A stretch of 64,000 nucleotides of DNA from Pedobacter sp. WC2423 (GCF_040822065.1 NZ_CP162005.1:5084001-5148000), one strand, 5' to 3'. Positions 8,430 through 17,853 are shown, counted from the stretch's first letter. A program made the numbers and translations. The notes: generated by a model not told the origin, from the letters alone.

Positions 8430-9563
8430 ATGAAAAAATTAGTGCTGTCACTATTAATGACTACCCCGGCTTTCGTGTTTGCACAGCAGGGAGATTTCAC
8501 CTTAAACGGAAAAATTGGTGCACTGGATGCTCCGGCAAAAGTATACCTGAGCTATAGAAGCGGAGAAAGTGCAGTAATGGACTCGGCAGTAGTTAACAAA
8601 GGTGCATTTGTATTTAAAGGAAAAGTGGCCGGACCGACTATGGCAAGAGTGCTTGTTGCGCATAAAGGTGAAAGTTTAAAAGAACTGGGAAGATCGGCAG
8701 ACAATGCTGTTGTTTACCTGGAGCCGGCAACCATTACCCTGACCGCTAAAGACTCAGTGAAAACAGTCGTTGTGACGGGTTCAAAACTAAATGACGAGAA
8801 TGCGCGCTATACGAAAATTATCGCTGCACCCCTTGCTGTTTTAAATGCTATAAATAAGGAATACGGTGATGCTTCTGAAGAAAAGCAGAAAGATGAAGCA
8901 TTCAGAAAATCATTAGAAACCAGATATGATAAAGCAGAAGGTGAAATGAAAGCACTTCAGTCAACTTTTATTAAAGCTAACCCTGATTCTTACTTCAGTC
9001 TGCTGGCTTTGCGTGAAATAGCAGGACAAAGTATCAATGTTGCAGAAATTGAGCCAGCTTATAAAGGTCTTTCTGAAAAAATACGTACTACTGAAGCAGG
9101 AGTTGAATTCGCAAAAGCTATTGATGTTGCCCGTTCAACCTCGGTAGGAGTAATGGCACCTGATTTTACTCAGAATGACGTTAATGATAAACCAGTTAAA
9201 TTATCAAGTTTCCGTGGTAAATATGTCCTGATTGATTTCTGGGCTTCCTGGTGCGGACCATGCAGAGCGGAGAACCCTAACGTGGTTGCTGCTTACCATA
9301 AATTCAAAGACAAAAAATTCACCGTCCTTGGTGTATCTTTAGATCAGCCGGGTAAAAAAGATGCCTGGTTAGCTGCAATTAAGAAAGATGGTTTAGTCTG
9401 GACACAGGTTTCTGACCTTAAATTCTGGAATAACGAAGCAGCAGCACTTTATGGTGTAAGAGGAATTCCTCAAAACTTCTTAATTGATCCGGCGGGTAAA
9501 ATTGTTGCAACTAACTTAAGAGGAGAGGAATTGCAGGCTAAACTTGCAGAGCTCCTGAAATAG
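8430..9563 (+). CDS. TlpA-family thiol:disulfide oxidoreductase with DUF4369-like N domain
   Basis: A 377-residue exported protein. Residues 1-18 form a signal peptide ending in FAQQ. Residues about 22-120 resemble the DUF4369 beta domain that precedes many Bacteroidetes thioredoxins, followed by a helical linker. The thioredoxin fold starts near 240 (APDFTQNDVNDKPVKLSSF) with the active site WASWCGPC at 271-278 (Cys275, Cys278) and the cis-proline segment RGIPQNF near 347. It should reduce disulfides in the periplasm, perhaps for cytochrome c maturation or repair; the partner is unknown. A strong terminator follows at 9604. Confidence 0.92.
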   Translation: MKKLVLSLLMTTPAFVFAQQGDFTLNGKIGALDAPAKVYLSYRSGESAVMDSAVVNKGAFVFKGKVAGPTMARVLVAHKGESLKELGRSADNAVVYLEPATITLTAKDSVKTVVVTGSKLNDENARYTKIIAAPLAVLNAINKEYGDASEEKQKDEAFRKSLETRYDKAEGEMKALQSTFIKANPDSYFSLLALREIAGQSINVAEIEPAYKGLSEKIRTTEAGVEFAKAIDVARSTSVGVMAPDFTQNDVNDKPVKLSSFRGKYVLIDFWASWCGPCRAENPNVVAAYHKFKDKKFTVLGVSLDQPGKKDAWLAAIKKDGLVWTQVSDLKFWNNEAAALYGVRGIPQNFLIDPAGKIVATNLRGEELQAKLAELLK

Positions 9564-9603
9564 ATACAGCAAAGAACTGTTTGCTCAGTTTTTTCTGATG
9601 ATA

Positions 9604-9644
9604 AAAAGCACTAAGTCCTTCAAAGGGCTTAGTGCTTTTTTTTT
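9604..9644 (+). terminator. Strong Rho-independent terminator after the TlpA-like gene
   Basis: AGCACTAAG with extra pairs on the left and its complement CTTAGTGCT at 9628-9636 form an 11-13 pair stem with one G-T wobble, followed by a run of nine T. It lies 40 bases after the TlpA-like stop and before the sigma factor, so the sigma factor must have its own promoter. Confidence 0.92.
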
Positions 9645-9724
9645 GCTCCGGCTTTCAGGTCGGGTTAAATTGTTTTTTCTGATAGAATTAATACTATATT
9701 TAGGTACAGCTAACATTGACCAGT

Positions 9725-9732
9725 TAGTTTTG
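9725..9732 (+). promoter_or_regulatory. -7 box for the ECF sigma factor gene
   Basis: TAGTTTTG matches TAnnTTTG exactly and ends 6 bases before the ATG at 9739. No convincing TTG is seen 17-23 bases upstream. Such a short distance implies a leaderless or nearly leaderless transcript. Confidence 0.45.
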
Positions 9733-9738
9733 CAGAAC

Positions 9739-10287
9739 ATGTTGAATTATACTCAGAATATAAAAGAGGGTGACCATATATCTTTTGAGATAGTTTTTAA
9801 ACTATGGCATAAAAAAGTCTACGCTTATTTTTTTAAAAAGACAGCTTCCGGAGATCAGGCGAAGGAGCTTACCCAAATGACTTTTATTAAGCTCTGGAAC
9901 TTTAAGCACACCCTGTCCGATGAACATTCATTCGATCTTCAGCTGTTCAAAATCGCAAAAACTACTTTACTGGATTACTTTAGAAAACTGGCTAACGAGG
10001 AACGTAATCTGAAGCTTTTTTACCATAAAGCAACTGAAGAAATCGTGGAGCATGATCAGAGTTTTGAAACTAAACAACAACTGGATCTGGTCTTAAATGT
10101 TCTGCCGCCGACACGTAAAAAGGTTTTTGTGTTAAACAGACTCCATGGCTACTCTTATAAGGAGATTGCTGAACAGCTCTCCATCTCACCCAGAACGGTA
10201 GAAAAACACATCTCACTGGCCATAAAACAACTTCATGGTTATTCCTCAATCCCCGCACTCATTTTCCTGATCAGGTTCTTTCAATAG
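9739..10287 (+). CDS. ECF-type RNA polymerase sigma-70 factor
   Basis: A 182-residue ECF sigma factor. Region 2 is near residues 15-80 (AYFFKKTASGDQAKELTQMTFIKLW), and region 4 with its helix-turn-helix near 120-170 (LPPTRKKVFVLNRLHGYSYKEIAEQLSISPRTVEKHI). The open frame extends upstream to 9598, but that part contains the TlpA terminator and the putative -7 box, so the ATG at 9739 is chosen. A FecR-type anti-sigma, SusC and SusD follow on the same strand. In Bacteroidetes this order usually means the sigma factor switches on its linked outer-membrane uptake pair in response to substrate. Confidence 0.93.
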   Translation: MLNYTQNIKEGDHISFEIVFKLWHKKVYAYFFKKTASGDQAKELTQMTFIKLWNFKHTLSDEHSFDLQLFKIAKTTLLDYFRKLANEERNLKLFYHKATEEIVEHDQSFETKQQLDLVLNVLPPTRKKVFVLNRLHGYSYKEIAEQLSISPRTVEKHISLAIKQLHGYSSIPALIFLIRFFQ

Positions 10288-10367
10288 GAAACTAAAGGGA
10301 TCTGAAGAAATTAAAATTTATTTTTCAGGCATTACGGGTTTTGCTCAAATCAAATCGTACTAGTATT

Positions 10368-11393
10368 ATGAATATGTCAGATGAGCTGCTGAATAAGTAT
10401 TTTAAAGGAACTTGTACACCAGAGGAAAAAATCGTGGTGACACAGTATCTGAATGAAACCGATGATTTACCAGCAGACGTATTCAATAAAGACGAATGGG
10501 ATGAAATTCCGGATGCGATTATCTCTGAGGCAGAAACATTCCAGATGTTTGAGGCTGTAAAACAACAAACTATTGCTAAAGTACGCCCGTTAAGCTGGCT
10601 AAAAATTACCGCTGCTGCTGCAACTGTACTAACTGTGCTGAGTATTGGGCTTTTGAGTTTGAACCGGAATCAGCCAAAGCCTGATTTGGCTGGTCAGAAA
10701 AACCTCCGGGCCGAAATCAAGCAGGTTGTCCATTGGAAATCTGTCGTGAATTACACCGAACAAGGTCAATTGCTAACCTTACCGGATAATTCTACCGTAA
10801 AACTATATCCGGGAGGTGAATTAAGATATACCATTCCTTTTGTTGCGCATAACAGGGAAATCTATTTGAAGGGAAAAGGTTTTTTCCAGGTCACAAAGGA
10901 TAAAAAACACCCTTTCATAGTTTATGCAAAGGATGTCTCAACCACTGCTTTAGGAACTTCTTTTACGATTACTGCTTTAGAGAAAAACAAATTAGTTAAA
11001 GTACAGTTGCATACCGGAAAAGTGTGGGTCAAAAGCGTGGATTCTACGAAGCATATCAAACCATTCAATGAAATTTTAAAGCCAGGAGAGGAGCTGGTCT
11101 ATAATACCTTACTCAATAAAGTAAAGCTTATGGATGCTAAGCTACCTGCGCTTAAGCAAAAAGACAGTCCGGCCATATTAAACTTCACACAGGCTCCTTT
11201 AGCTGATGTTTTTGCCAGTCTGGAGCAGCACTACCAGGTTAAGATTATTTATAACCCGGCCGACGTCGCGGAAATGTCTTTCACAGGCAGTTTGAAATTA
11301 ACCCAACCCATAGCAATCATACTGGAAGAAATAACCCAACTAAATAAATTAAGTCAAATCAAAACAACCAAAGGTTATCTGATCAGCAAGTAA
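10368..11393 (+). CDS. FecR-family anti-sigma factor with DUF4974 domain
   Basis: A 341-residue inner-membrane regulator. An N-terminal cytoplasmic segment of about 75 residues should hold the sigma factor; one transmembrane helix follows (ITAAAATVLTVLSIGLLSL). The periplasmic FecR domain (LPDNSTVKLYPGGELRY, KGKGFFQVTKDKKHPF) comes next, and a C-terminal DUF4974 domain of about 70 residues ends the protein (FTQAPLADVFASLEQHY). The longest frame starts with TTG at 10341; ATG at 10368 (or 10374) gives a more typical N terminus. It lies between the sigma gene and SusC and should relay a signal from the outer membrane to the sigma factor. Confidence 0.92.
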   Translation: MNMSDELLNKYFKGTCTPEEKIVVTQYLNETDDLPADVFNKDEWDEIPDAIISEAETFQMFEAVKQQTIAKVRPLSWLKITAAAATVLTVLSIGLLSLNRNQPKPDLAGQKNLRAEIKQVVHWKSVVNYTEQGQLLTLPDNSTVKLYPGGELRYTIPFVAHNREIYLKGKGFFQVTKDKKHPFIVYAKDVSTTALGTSFTITALEKNKLVKVQLHTGKVWVKSVDSTKHIKPFNEILKPGEELVYNTLLNKVKLMDAKLPALKQKDSPAILNFTQAPLADVFASLEQHYQVKIIYNPADVAEMSFTGSLKLTQPIAIILEEITQLNKLSQIKTTKGYLISK

Positions 11394-11483
11394 ATCAAAT
11401 CAATATCATTCATTAAATAACTCGCTGAATAAGCGTGAATGGAATCTTTTTGCCGAAAAACAAACCACCAAAAACCATAGATT

Positions 11484-14400
11484 ATGCTTAGAAAATTTAC
11501 CAAACATCTGTTCTTTTGCCTGCTGCTGATCGCAGTTTCGGTAAAAGCCTGGGCTCAGACCTCTGAGATTACCGGGATTGTAAAAGATGAAATGGGGCAG
11601 CCCTTAATCGGAGCCACCATACTTTTACAGAATATGAAAACCAATGATAAGAAAGGGATCATGGTGAATAAAGATGGCAAGTTCCTGATCAGCGGGCTAT
11701 CTGCAAATATACCGTATACCATCAGTGCCTCTTACATTGGCTATGCCACAAAAACAATGAATAATTATCTGCTCAAAGCAGGCGAACAGGCTACCCTGCT
11801 AATCCAGTTAAATCCTGATTCCAAAGCTTTATCAGACGTGGTTATTGTCGGGTATGGAAGTCAGAAAGCAAAAGACGTCACTACTTCAATTGCCAGTATT
11901 AAAGCAGCTGACATCGAAAATCAGCCTATCAGTAATGCTGCGGAGGCTATGGTCGGTAAAATGGCAGGTGTGCAGGTTTCGCAAGGCTCTGGTACACCGG
12001 GAGGAGCCCTGTCCATTAAAGTTAGAGGAGTAGGGACGATCACCGCAGGCTCCAACCCTTTGTATGTTATAGATGGTGTGCCAATTTCCAACGACAATAT
12101 TAACACCTTAAACACCAATGATATCGCTTCTATCGAAGTACTGAAAGATGCATCCTCAGCAGCCATTTATGGTTCCAGAGGTTCTAACGGTGTAGTGCTG
12201 ATTACGACCAAACAAGGTAAGAACGGTGTCTCTACCATCAATGTAAACAGTTATACCGGCTGGCAGACGCTATCGCATAAAATCAAAATGATGGATGCCT
12301 ATCAATATTCCCAAATGGTGCTGGATTCGAGAAATAACTCCTATACAGATGCGATGGATGCCATTAACAGAAAAAATAATGCTTTAGGTTCGCCTGCTGT
12401 CAATTACAATATCAATGACAGTAATGGCACCCGCTTGTTTAATACTTCGAACAATACCAATACGGTAATTCCGCAAGAAATTCTACCATATCTGCAAGGT
12501 CAGCAAGGCTTAACCAATACCGACTGGCAGAATGAAATTTTCAGGGTAGCACCGATACAAAATCATTCCATTTCTGCTGCTGGTGGTAGCGAGCTGCTTA
12601 AATATTATGCCTCTCTGGAATACTTTAATCAGGATGGTATCATTTTAAACAGCGGTTTTAAACGCTATAGCGGCAGGTTAAACCTGGAAGGGAAAAAAGG
12701 AAAAGTAAGATATGGCGTTAACTTCAATCCATCGGTTATCAATGAAAAAAGGGTGAACGCGAATGGTGCTTACAATTCGAATGGTGGTGGAATCGTTGCG
12801 TCCGCCTTACATTATTCACCTATTTTTCCGGTATATAATCCAGATGGAAGTTATAGCTATGCACAAAACTCCTGGAGTCCCGGAACGATTACTACTTTGC
12901 CTAACAACACCGTGGCAAGCGGGAATGGTGAAACCCAGGCCTGGAACCCGGTTGCTTTAGCTAATTTGCAAAAAGATGACGTGAGTGCTCACCGAATGAC
13001 AGGAAGTGCATTTATTGAAGCAGAAATATTCAAAGACCTGAAATATAAACTTCAGTTAGGTGCTGATATTTTCAATAGCTCAGAAGATACTTTCAGACCT
13101 TCTACACTTCCTCAATCCAATACTGCCGGAAACCCATTGTCTGAAGCTACAGGTTCTTCCAGAACGATTAAAGAAACCAACTGGTTGTTAGAACACACCT
13201 TAAATTATAATAAAACTATTGGTGACCATAGCATCAATGCTTTATTGGGCTGGTCTAACCAAAAAGATGATTTAAGTGGAAATTATGCTTTTGCTTCCAA
13301 AGGATTTATCAGTGATCAGGTTGAATACCTGAGTGCAGGTCTGGTGACCAATGGAACTTCTACCCGTACCCAATGGGCTTTAGCATCCGGCATTGCAAGA
13401 TTGCAGTATAGCTACAAAGGAAAATACCTGTTTACGGGCTCAGTAAGAGCAGACGGGTCTTCGAAATTTGGGAAAAACAACAAATGGGGCTATTTCCCAT
13501 CTGCATCTCTTGGATGGAGATTGTCAGAAGAAGATTTCCTTAAGAACTCAGAAGCAATCTCTGACTTGAAATTAAGAGCCAGTTACGGTCTGACCGGTAA
13601 TTTTAATATCCCGAACTACGGATCACAAGGTGCGATGACTAATTACGGTTATGTATTTGGCGGTGCTACTCCATCCGTTATCAATGGTGCAGCACCATTT
13701 GCACAACCTAATGATGATTTGAAATGGGAAAAAACAGCACAATTAAATCTTGGATTTGATGCCTCTTTTTTCAAAAACAAGCTGACCTTATCTGTTGATG
13801 TTTATAACAGCAACACCAACAATTTATTATTGAATGTTCCTGTCCCTATATCTACAGGTTTTTCTACCGAACTTAAAAACATCGGTAAAGTCAACAACAA
13901 GGGAATCGATATCAATTTAGGCACACAGCAGCAATTTGGTGCAGTAAGATGGACAGGAAACGCGAACTTCTCGAAGAATATTAATAAAGTCGTAGAACTT
14001 GGTCCTGGTAATGCAGACATTATCAAGACCGGATCTGTTGCCAATGCCTATTTCATTACCAGAGTTGGTGAGCCTATTGGTTCTTATTACCTGCCAGTAG
14101 TTTTGGGTGTATTTAAAAATCAGGCAGAAGTCAATGCTTACCCGCATTACACAGATACCCAGGGAAACTATGATCTGAATACCTCTAAGCCCGGTGATTT
14201 TAAATTTAAAGATGTAGATGGTGATGGCGTGATTGACCTGACCAAAGACAGAGAAATTGTTGGAAATTACCTGCCTAAATTCACCTACGGCTTTGCAACC
14301 TCAGCAGAATACAAAGGTGTAGATCTGAATATCTCTATGCAAGGCGTTTACGGTAATAAAATTCTGAATCTTTCCCGCAGATATTTTGCGAACAAAGAAG

Positions 14401-14777
14401 GTAATATGAACAATATGGTAAGTTCTCTGGATCGTTGGATGTCGGAAAGTAATCCAGGAAGCGGGCAGGATGTAAGAGCTAACCGTGCTTCAAAAGGCAG
14501 TAACGGAACAACTTCTACCTGGCATGTTGAAGACGGATCTTATTTGCGAATCCGTAACATTGCTTTAGGTTATACTTTCCCAGCTGATTTAGTGAAGAAG
14601 ATGACGCTAACCAAACTTAGAGTGTATCTATCAGTACAAAACCCTTTTACTTTCACGAAGTATTCAGGATACAATCCAGAAGTGACCAACCGGTCTGACG
14701 CCACCACAAATGGGGAGGATTACGGCGTTTATCCAACTTCAAAAACAATATCCTTAGGTATTAACATCACTTTATAA
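11484..14777 (+). CDS. SusC/RagA-type TonB-linked outer-membrane transporter
   Basis: A 1097-residue protein. A signal peptide ends near AWAQ (residue 25). A carboxypeptidase-regulatory-like domain follows at about 28-110 (EITGIVKDEMGQPLIGATI), then a TonB box/plug region (DVVIVGYGSQKAKDVTTSIASI, VRGVGTITAGSNPLYVIDGVPI) and a C-terminal 22-strand barrel. There is no N-terminal STN domain, so signalling to FecR, if it occurs, does not use the classical STN contact. It pairs with the next gene, a SusD-like lipoprotein, to import glycans or peptides across the outer membrane. The substrate cannot be told from the sequence. Confidence 0.95.
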   Translation: MLRKFTKHLFFCLLLIAVSVKAWAQTSEITGIVKDEMGQPLIGATILLQNMKTNDKKGIMVNKDGKFLISGLSANIPYTISASYIGYATKTMNNYLLKAGEQATLLIQLNPDSKALSDVVIVGYGSQKAKDVTTSIASIKAADIENQPISNAAEAMVGKMAGVQVSQGSGTPGGALSIKVRGVGTITAGSNPLYVIDGVPISNDNINTLNTNDIASIEVLKDASSAAIYGSRGSNGVVLITTKQGKNGVSTINVNSYTGWQTLSHKIKMMDAYQYSQMVLDSRNNSYTDAMDAINRKNNALGSPAVNYNINDSNGTRLFNTSNNTNTVIPQEILPYLQGQQGLTNTDWQNEIFRVAPIQNHSISAAGGSELLKYYASLEYFNQDGIILNSGFKRYSGRLNLEGKKGKVRYGVNFNPSVINEKRVNANGAYNSNGGGIVASALHYSPIFPVYNPDGSYSYAQNSWSPGTITTLPNNTVASGNGETQAWNPVALANLQKDDVSAHRMTGSAFIEAEIFKDLKYKLQLGADIFNSSEDTFRPSTLPQSNTAGNPLSEATGSSRTIKETNWLLEHTLNYNKTIGDHSINALLGWSNQKDDLSGNYAFASKGFISDQVEYLSAGLVTNGTSTRTQWALASGIARLQYSYKGKYLFTGSVRADGSSKFGKNNKWGYFPSASLGWRLSEEDFLKNSEAISDLKLRASYGLTGNFNIPNYGSQGAMTNYGYVFGGATPSVINGAAPFAQPNDDLKWEKTAQLNLGFDASFFKNKLTLSVDVYNSNTNNLLLNVPVPISTGFSTELKNIGKVNNKGIDINLGTQQQFGAVRWTGNANFSKNINKVVELGPGNADIIKTGSVANAYFITRVGEPIGSYYLPVVLGVFKNQAEVNAYPHYTDTQGNYDLNTSKPGDFKFKDVDGDGVIDLTKDREIVGNYLPKFTYGFATSAEYKGVDLNISMQGVYGNKILNLSRRYFANKEGNMNNMVSSLDRWMSESNPGSGQDVRANRASKGSNGTTSTWHVEDGSYLRIRNIALGYTFPADLVKKMTLTKLRVYLSVQNPFTFTKYSGYNPEVTNRSDATTNGEDYGVYPTSKTISLGINITL

Positions 14778-14787
14778 AATCAGAACC

Positions 14788-16152
14788 ATGAAAAATTACA
14801 TATACATTCTTATTGGTGGTTTAATGCTGACAGCCACATCCTGCAAGAAATTCCTGGATTTAAAACCACAGGATTCCTATACCGAAAGTACTTTTTATGT
14901 GGATGAAAAAGGGCTTCAGGGAGGCCTGATCAGTTGCTATGATGCGCTGCAAACTGATAGCCTTTACGGAAACAACCTTTTAACTCTGGGAGAAATCCGA
15001 GGAGACAACATTACGGACAACGATCCAGGTTCAGGTGCAGGTGTGCGGAATCAAATTGAGGTATTTGCTGAAACTTCGGCTAACAATATTCTTTCCGGCA
15101 GCTGGCAAGGACACTACAAAGCAATTTACCGTTGTAACATTATTCTGGATAGAGCACCTGCTATTGTGATGAATGAAACCACAAAAAACCAGATCATTGC
15201 ACAAGCAAAATTTATCCGTGCGCTAAGCTACTTCAACCTGACCAGGCTCTGGGGTAACGTTCCATTGGTTACTAAAGTTCAAAAAACAGAAGAGGCCCGT
15301 GAAAACAGCCGTTCCACACCCGCACAGATTTATCAGCAGATTAGTAATGACCTGACTGATGCAGCAGCGAAACTCCCGGTTTCCTGGTCTGACGCACAAA
15401 GAGGAAGAGCAACCAGTTACGCTGCTTCAGCCCTTTTGGGTAAAGTCTACCTTTATCAAAAGAATTACACGATGGCAGCTTCAACCCTGCAGCCTGTAGT
15501 TACTGCGATTTATGCCGGAACTACTTTAGCAACTGTACCACAAACTACTACTTTTCCCAACGCATTAAAAACAAGTAAAGACATCATCTTTGCAGTTCAG
15601 TATCTTTCAGGCGGTGTAAAAGAGTTTGTAAACCAGGATAACCGTTATAGAAATAACAACAACACTAACATCATTAATTTACCACAAAGTTTGTTTGAAG
15701 CTGGTGATAACCGTAAAGCACTTCTTGCTGTAACCGGTACAGGAGGCCGTCCGGGAAAGTTTAATACACCACAGGTAAACAATGAAACCAGTAGTGATTT
15801 TCCAGTGCTCCGCTGTGCTGAAGTATTGTTAATGTATGCAGAAGCATTAAATGAAGTTGCTTATGGAAATACAGATGCATTTACAGCGCTGAACGCAGTA
15901 CGTACCAATGCAGGCATTGCTGCGAAAACTCCTGCGATGCTGACGTCGCAAAATTCCTTCAGAACAGCCCTTTATCTGGAAAGAAGATTAGAGCTGGCCT
16001 TAGAAGCCGACCGCTGGTTTGACATTGTAAGAACCAATCAGATGGCTACAGTCTTCCCTGGTATTCCAACCTTCAGAAGCCTCTATCCAGTACCACAGGT
16101 AGAAATTGATAACGTCAATAAAAAAGACGGCTGGCAGAACACCGGTTACTAA
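14788..16152 (+). CDS. RagB/SusD-family nutrient-binding outer-membrane lipoprotein
   Basis: A 454-residue lipoprotein. The signal ends in a lipobox with Cys19 (LTATSC), which would be acylated and anchor the protein to the outer membrane. The body is the SusD fold: N-terminal KFLDLKPQDSYTESTFY, central FIRALSYFNLTRLWGNVPLV (TPR-like helices), and C-terminal RRLELALEADRWFDIVR. It starts 10 bases after SusC and forms the lid of the SusCD importer. A terminator hairpin follows at once, closing the operon without any hydrolase gene. Confidence 0.94.
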   Translation: MKNYIYILIGGLMLTATSCKKFLDLKPQDSYTESTFYVDEKGLQGGLISCYDALQTDSLYGNNLLTLGEIRGDNITDNDPGSGAGVRNQIEVFAETSANNILSGSWQGHYKAIYRCNIILDRAPAIVMNETTKNQIIAQAKFIRALSYFNLTRLWGNVPLVTKVQKTEEARENSRSTPAQIYQQISNDLTDAAAKLPVSWSDAQRGRATSYAASALLGKVYLYQKNYTMAASTLQPVVTAIYAGTTLATVPQTTTFPNALKTSKDIIFAVQYLSGGVKEFVNQDNRYRNNNNTNIINLPQSLFEAGDNRKALLAVTGTGGRPGKFNTPQVNNETSSDFPVLRCAEVLLMYAEALNEVAYGNTDAFTALNAVRTNAGIAAKTPAMLTSQNSFRTALYLERRLELALEADRWFDIVRTNQMATVFPGIPTFRSLYPVPQVEIDNVNKKDGWQNTGY

Positions 16153-16153
16153 A

Positions 16154-16191
16154 AAAATCGTAGCAGTTATTTTGGTAACTGCTACGATTTT
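16154..16191 (+). terminator. Rho-independent terminator of the SusCD operon
   Basis: Perfect 16-base arms (16154-16169 and 16176-16191) enclose a 6-base loop, starting one base after the SusD stop. The right arm ends in TTTT. Confidence 0.9.
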
Positions 16192-16211
16192 AACAACTTT
16201 AACAAAAAACT

Positions 16212-17468
16212 ATGAAAGCTTTTTTTCTGCTATTTTGCAGCTGGCTAATCACGATAACAGCCATTGCCCAAAATCAAAATCATGGGCCATCCAACCAATA
16301 CATCCTTCAAAACACAGCTAACCCAGTTCAATATAAAAACTATTACCTGCTAACCCTATTACAAAAAGATGCCGCGGTGAAGACACTGATCCAAAAAGAC
16401 CCCGTGTTCAGCGAACTCTTAAAAAATAAAACAGCCAGCATCAATGCTGCGTTAAAAAACTGTGGCAGCGACATCCCATGTCTCACTATAACAATCAAAT
16501 TCAGTCCCGAAGAAATAGCCGCAGTAAGTAACCGTCTGCAAGCCCTTTTTAAACCAGGTAATGCATTAGCCCTGCTGATTAGTCAGGATCTCGTTCCATC
16601 CGGCTGTTACAATAGCTATGATAACCTGAAACCCGTAGAAATGCTAACCAAGGCCTGGGAGCAAGATGCCAGCGCTATAAACAATACCATCAATATCTAC
16701 GTAAACGGTCAAAAGCCCAATTACCCGGCTATAGACTCCATTAGTTTTGACCTCAAAGACAAAAACTATCCAGAGTTAGTCAATACCAGTGCAAAACTGA
16801 GTCTGGCCTCAAAAAACACCCTGTACTTTGAACCGTCTTTGCAATTTGCTTTGACCGCGCTGGAAATCAATGAAAGAAATGACGCTGCCGATTACGAGCC
16901 CATGACCAGTACCGTAAACAAAGCCGCTCTTTCCTCTATTAAAAACACAAACTTCAAAGCCTATCCTTACACCTTGATCCTGGTACCTGGAGAAGGCCCC
17001 GAAGAACATGATACCGAACTCAGTGCAGGAGGGATGCTCCGCTGCCGTTTAGCAGCAGAACAATACCAAAAGAAGGCCGCACCCTACATTATGGTTTCCG
17101 GCGGGAGAGTGCACCCCTACAAAACAAAATACAGCGAAGCTTATGAAATGAAGAAATTTCTGATGCAAACCTTACAAATCCCTGAAAGTGCTATCCTGAT
17201 GGAACCACACGCAAGGCACACCACTACCAACCTGCGTAACGCTTCAAGACTAATCTACCGTTACCATATCCCAATGGAACAACCTGCATTGGTCGTAACT
17301 ACTAAATCACAAAGCATGTACATCAGTGATATCATGCCCCAGCGCTGTATCAAAGAACTAGGGTACGAACCCTATAAAACCGGAAAACGTTTATCAGATA
17401 ATGACCTTGAATTTTACCCAAATACCAAATCCTTACAAATAGATTTTGATGAACCTATGGACCCATAA
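16212..17468 (+). CDS. Exported DUF218 (YdcF/ElyC-like) protein with long N-terminal domain
   Basis: A 418-residue protein with a signal peptide of about 20 residues ending in AIAQ. The C-terminal third (about 255-400) is the DUF218 fold: LILVPGEGPE, then AAPYIMVSGGRVHPYKTKYSEAYEM, and EPHARHTTTNLRNASRL, where the acidic and Thr/Asn residues cluster as in YdcF and ElyC. The first about 230 residues are not recognised and make it roughly twice the usual family length. DUF218 proteins are linked to envelope maintenance and have no agreed reaction. A terminator precedes it, so it is probably not part of the SusCD operon. Confidence 0.82.
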   Translation: MKAFFLLFCSWLITITAIAQNQNHGPSNQYILQNTANPVQYKNYYLLTLLQKDAAVKTLIQKDPVFSELLKNKTASINAALKNCGSDIPCLTITIKFSPEEIAAVSNRLQALFKPGNALALLISQDLVPSGCYNSYDNLKPVEMLTKAWEQDASAINNTINIYVNGQKPNYPAIDSISFDLKDKNYPELVNTSAKLSLASKNTLYFEPSLQFALTALEINERNDAADYEPMTSTVNKAALSSIKNTNFKAYPYTLILVPGEGPEEHDTELSAGGMLRCRLAAEQYQKKAAPYIMVSGGRVHPYKTKYSEAYEMKKFLMQTLQIPESAILMEPHARHTTTNLRNASRLIYRYHIPMEQPALVVTTKSQSMYISDIMPQRCIKELGYEPYKTGKRLSDNDLEFYPNTKSLQIDFDEPMDP

Positions 17469-17741
17469 GGTTTATCAAAATCTTTCTCCATTTAGTTTCT
17501 TCATCCGGTAGTTGCATATTTTTTCTTCTTTGGATTCTTCTATCTGGAGCACTTACAAGGATTTCTTCCGGCAGGTTACCGCAATAAATTTCTTCTCTTA
17601 GTTTCTTCTATCCGGTCGCTGCATATTTTTTCTTCTTTAAGCTCCTTCTATTTTTTTCTCAACCAAACACGAAACAACCAAATCCATCCATTTCTCTAAC
17701 ATCTAAGCAGATTTTCAAGGAAGAAGGATTATTAGAAAAAG
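17469..17741. other. Intergenic spacer with a diverged 51-53 base direct repeat
   Basis: No gene is seen. The strand reads pyrimidine-rich (many TTCTTC words). A unit at 17492-17542 recurs at 17598-17650 with a few changes and small indels; both carry a shared core GCATATTTTTTCTTCTTT. A partial third copy (TTTCTTCCGG) lies between them. Confidence 0.55.
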
Positions 17742-17822
17742 AAAAACCACCCTGCTATATTTCTGACATGTTTAATCGCTTTTCGCGGTTAAATCCGTCA
17801 GAAATATAGCAGGGTGGTTTTT
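17742..17822. terminator. Large bidirectional terminator hairpin with 26-base perfect arms
   Basis: Arms 17742-17767 and 17797-17822 are exact complements over 26 bases. Inside, TTTAATCGC (17771-17779) and GCGGTTAAA (17785-17793) form a second stem with one wobble around a 5-base loop. Both strands show a T-run after the stem. It sits between convergent genes and should stop both. Confidence 0.85.
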
Positions 17823-17853
17823 GTTTCTATCTTACCTGGAAAAACCCCAGATC

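Noticed and set aside
9598..9738. N-terminal extension of the sigma factor frame from ATG 9598
   Set aside because: This stretch holds the TlpA terminator hairpin with its T-run and a -7 box, and the added residues do not resemble a sigma factor.
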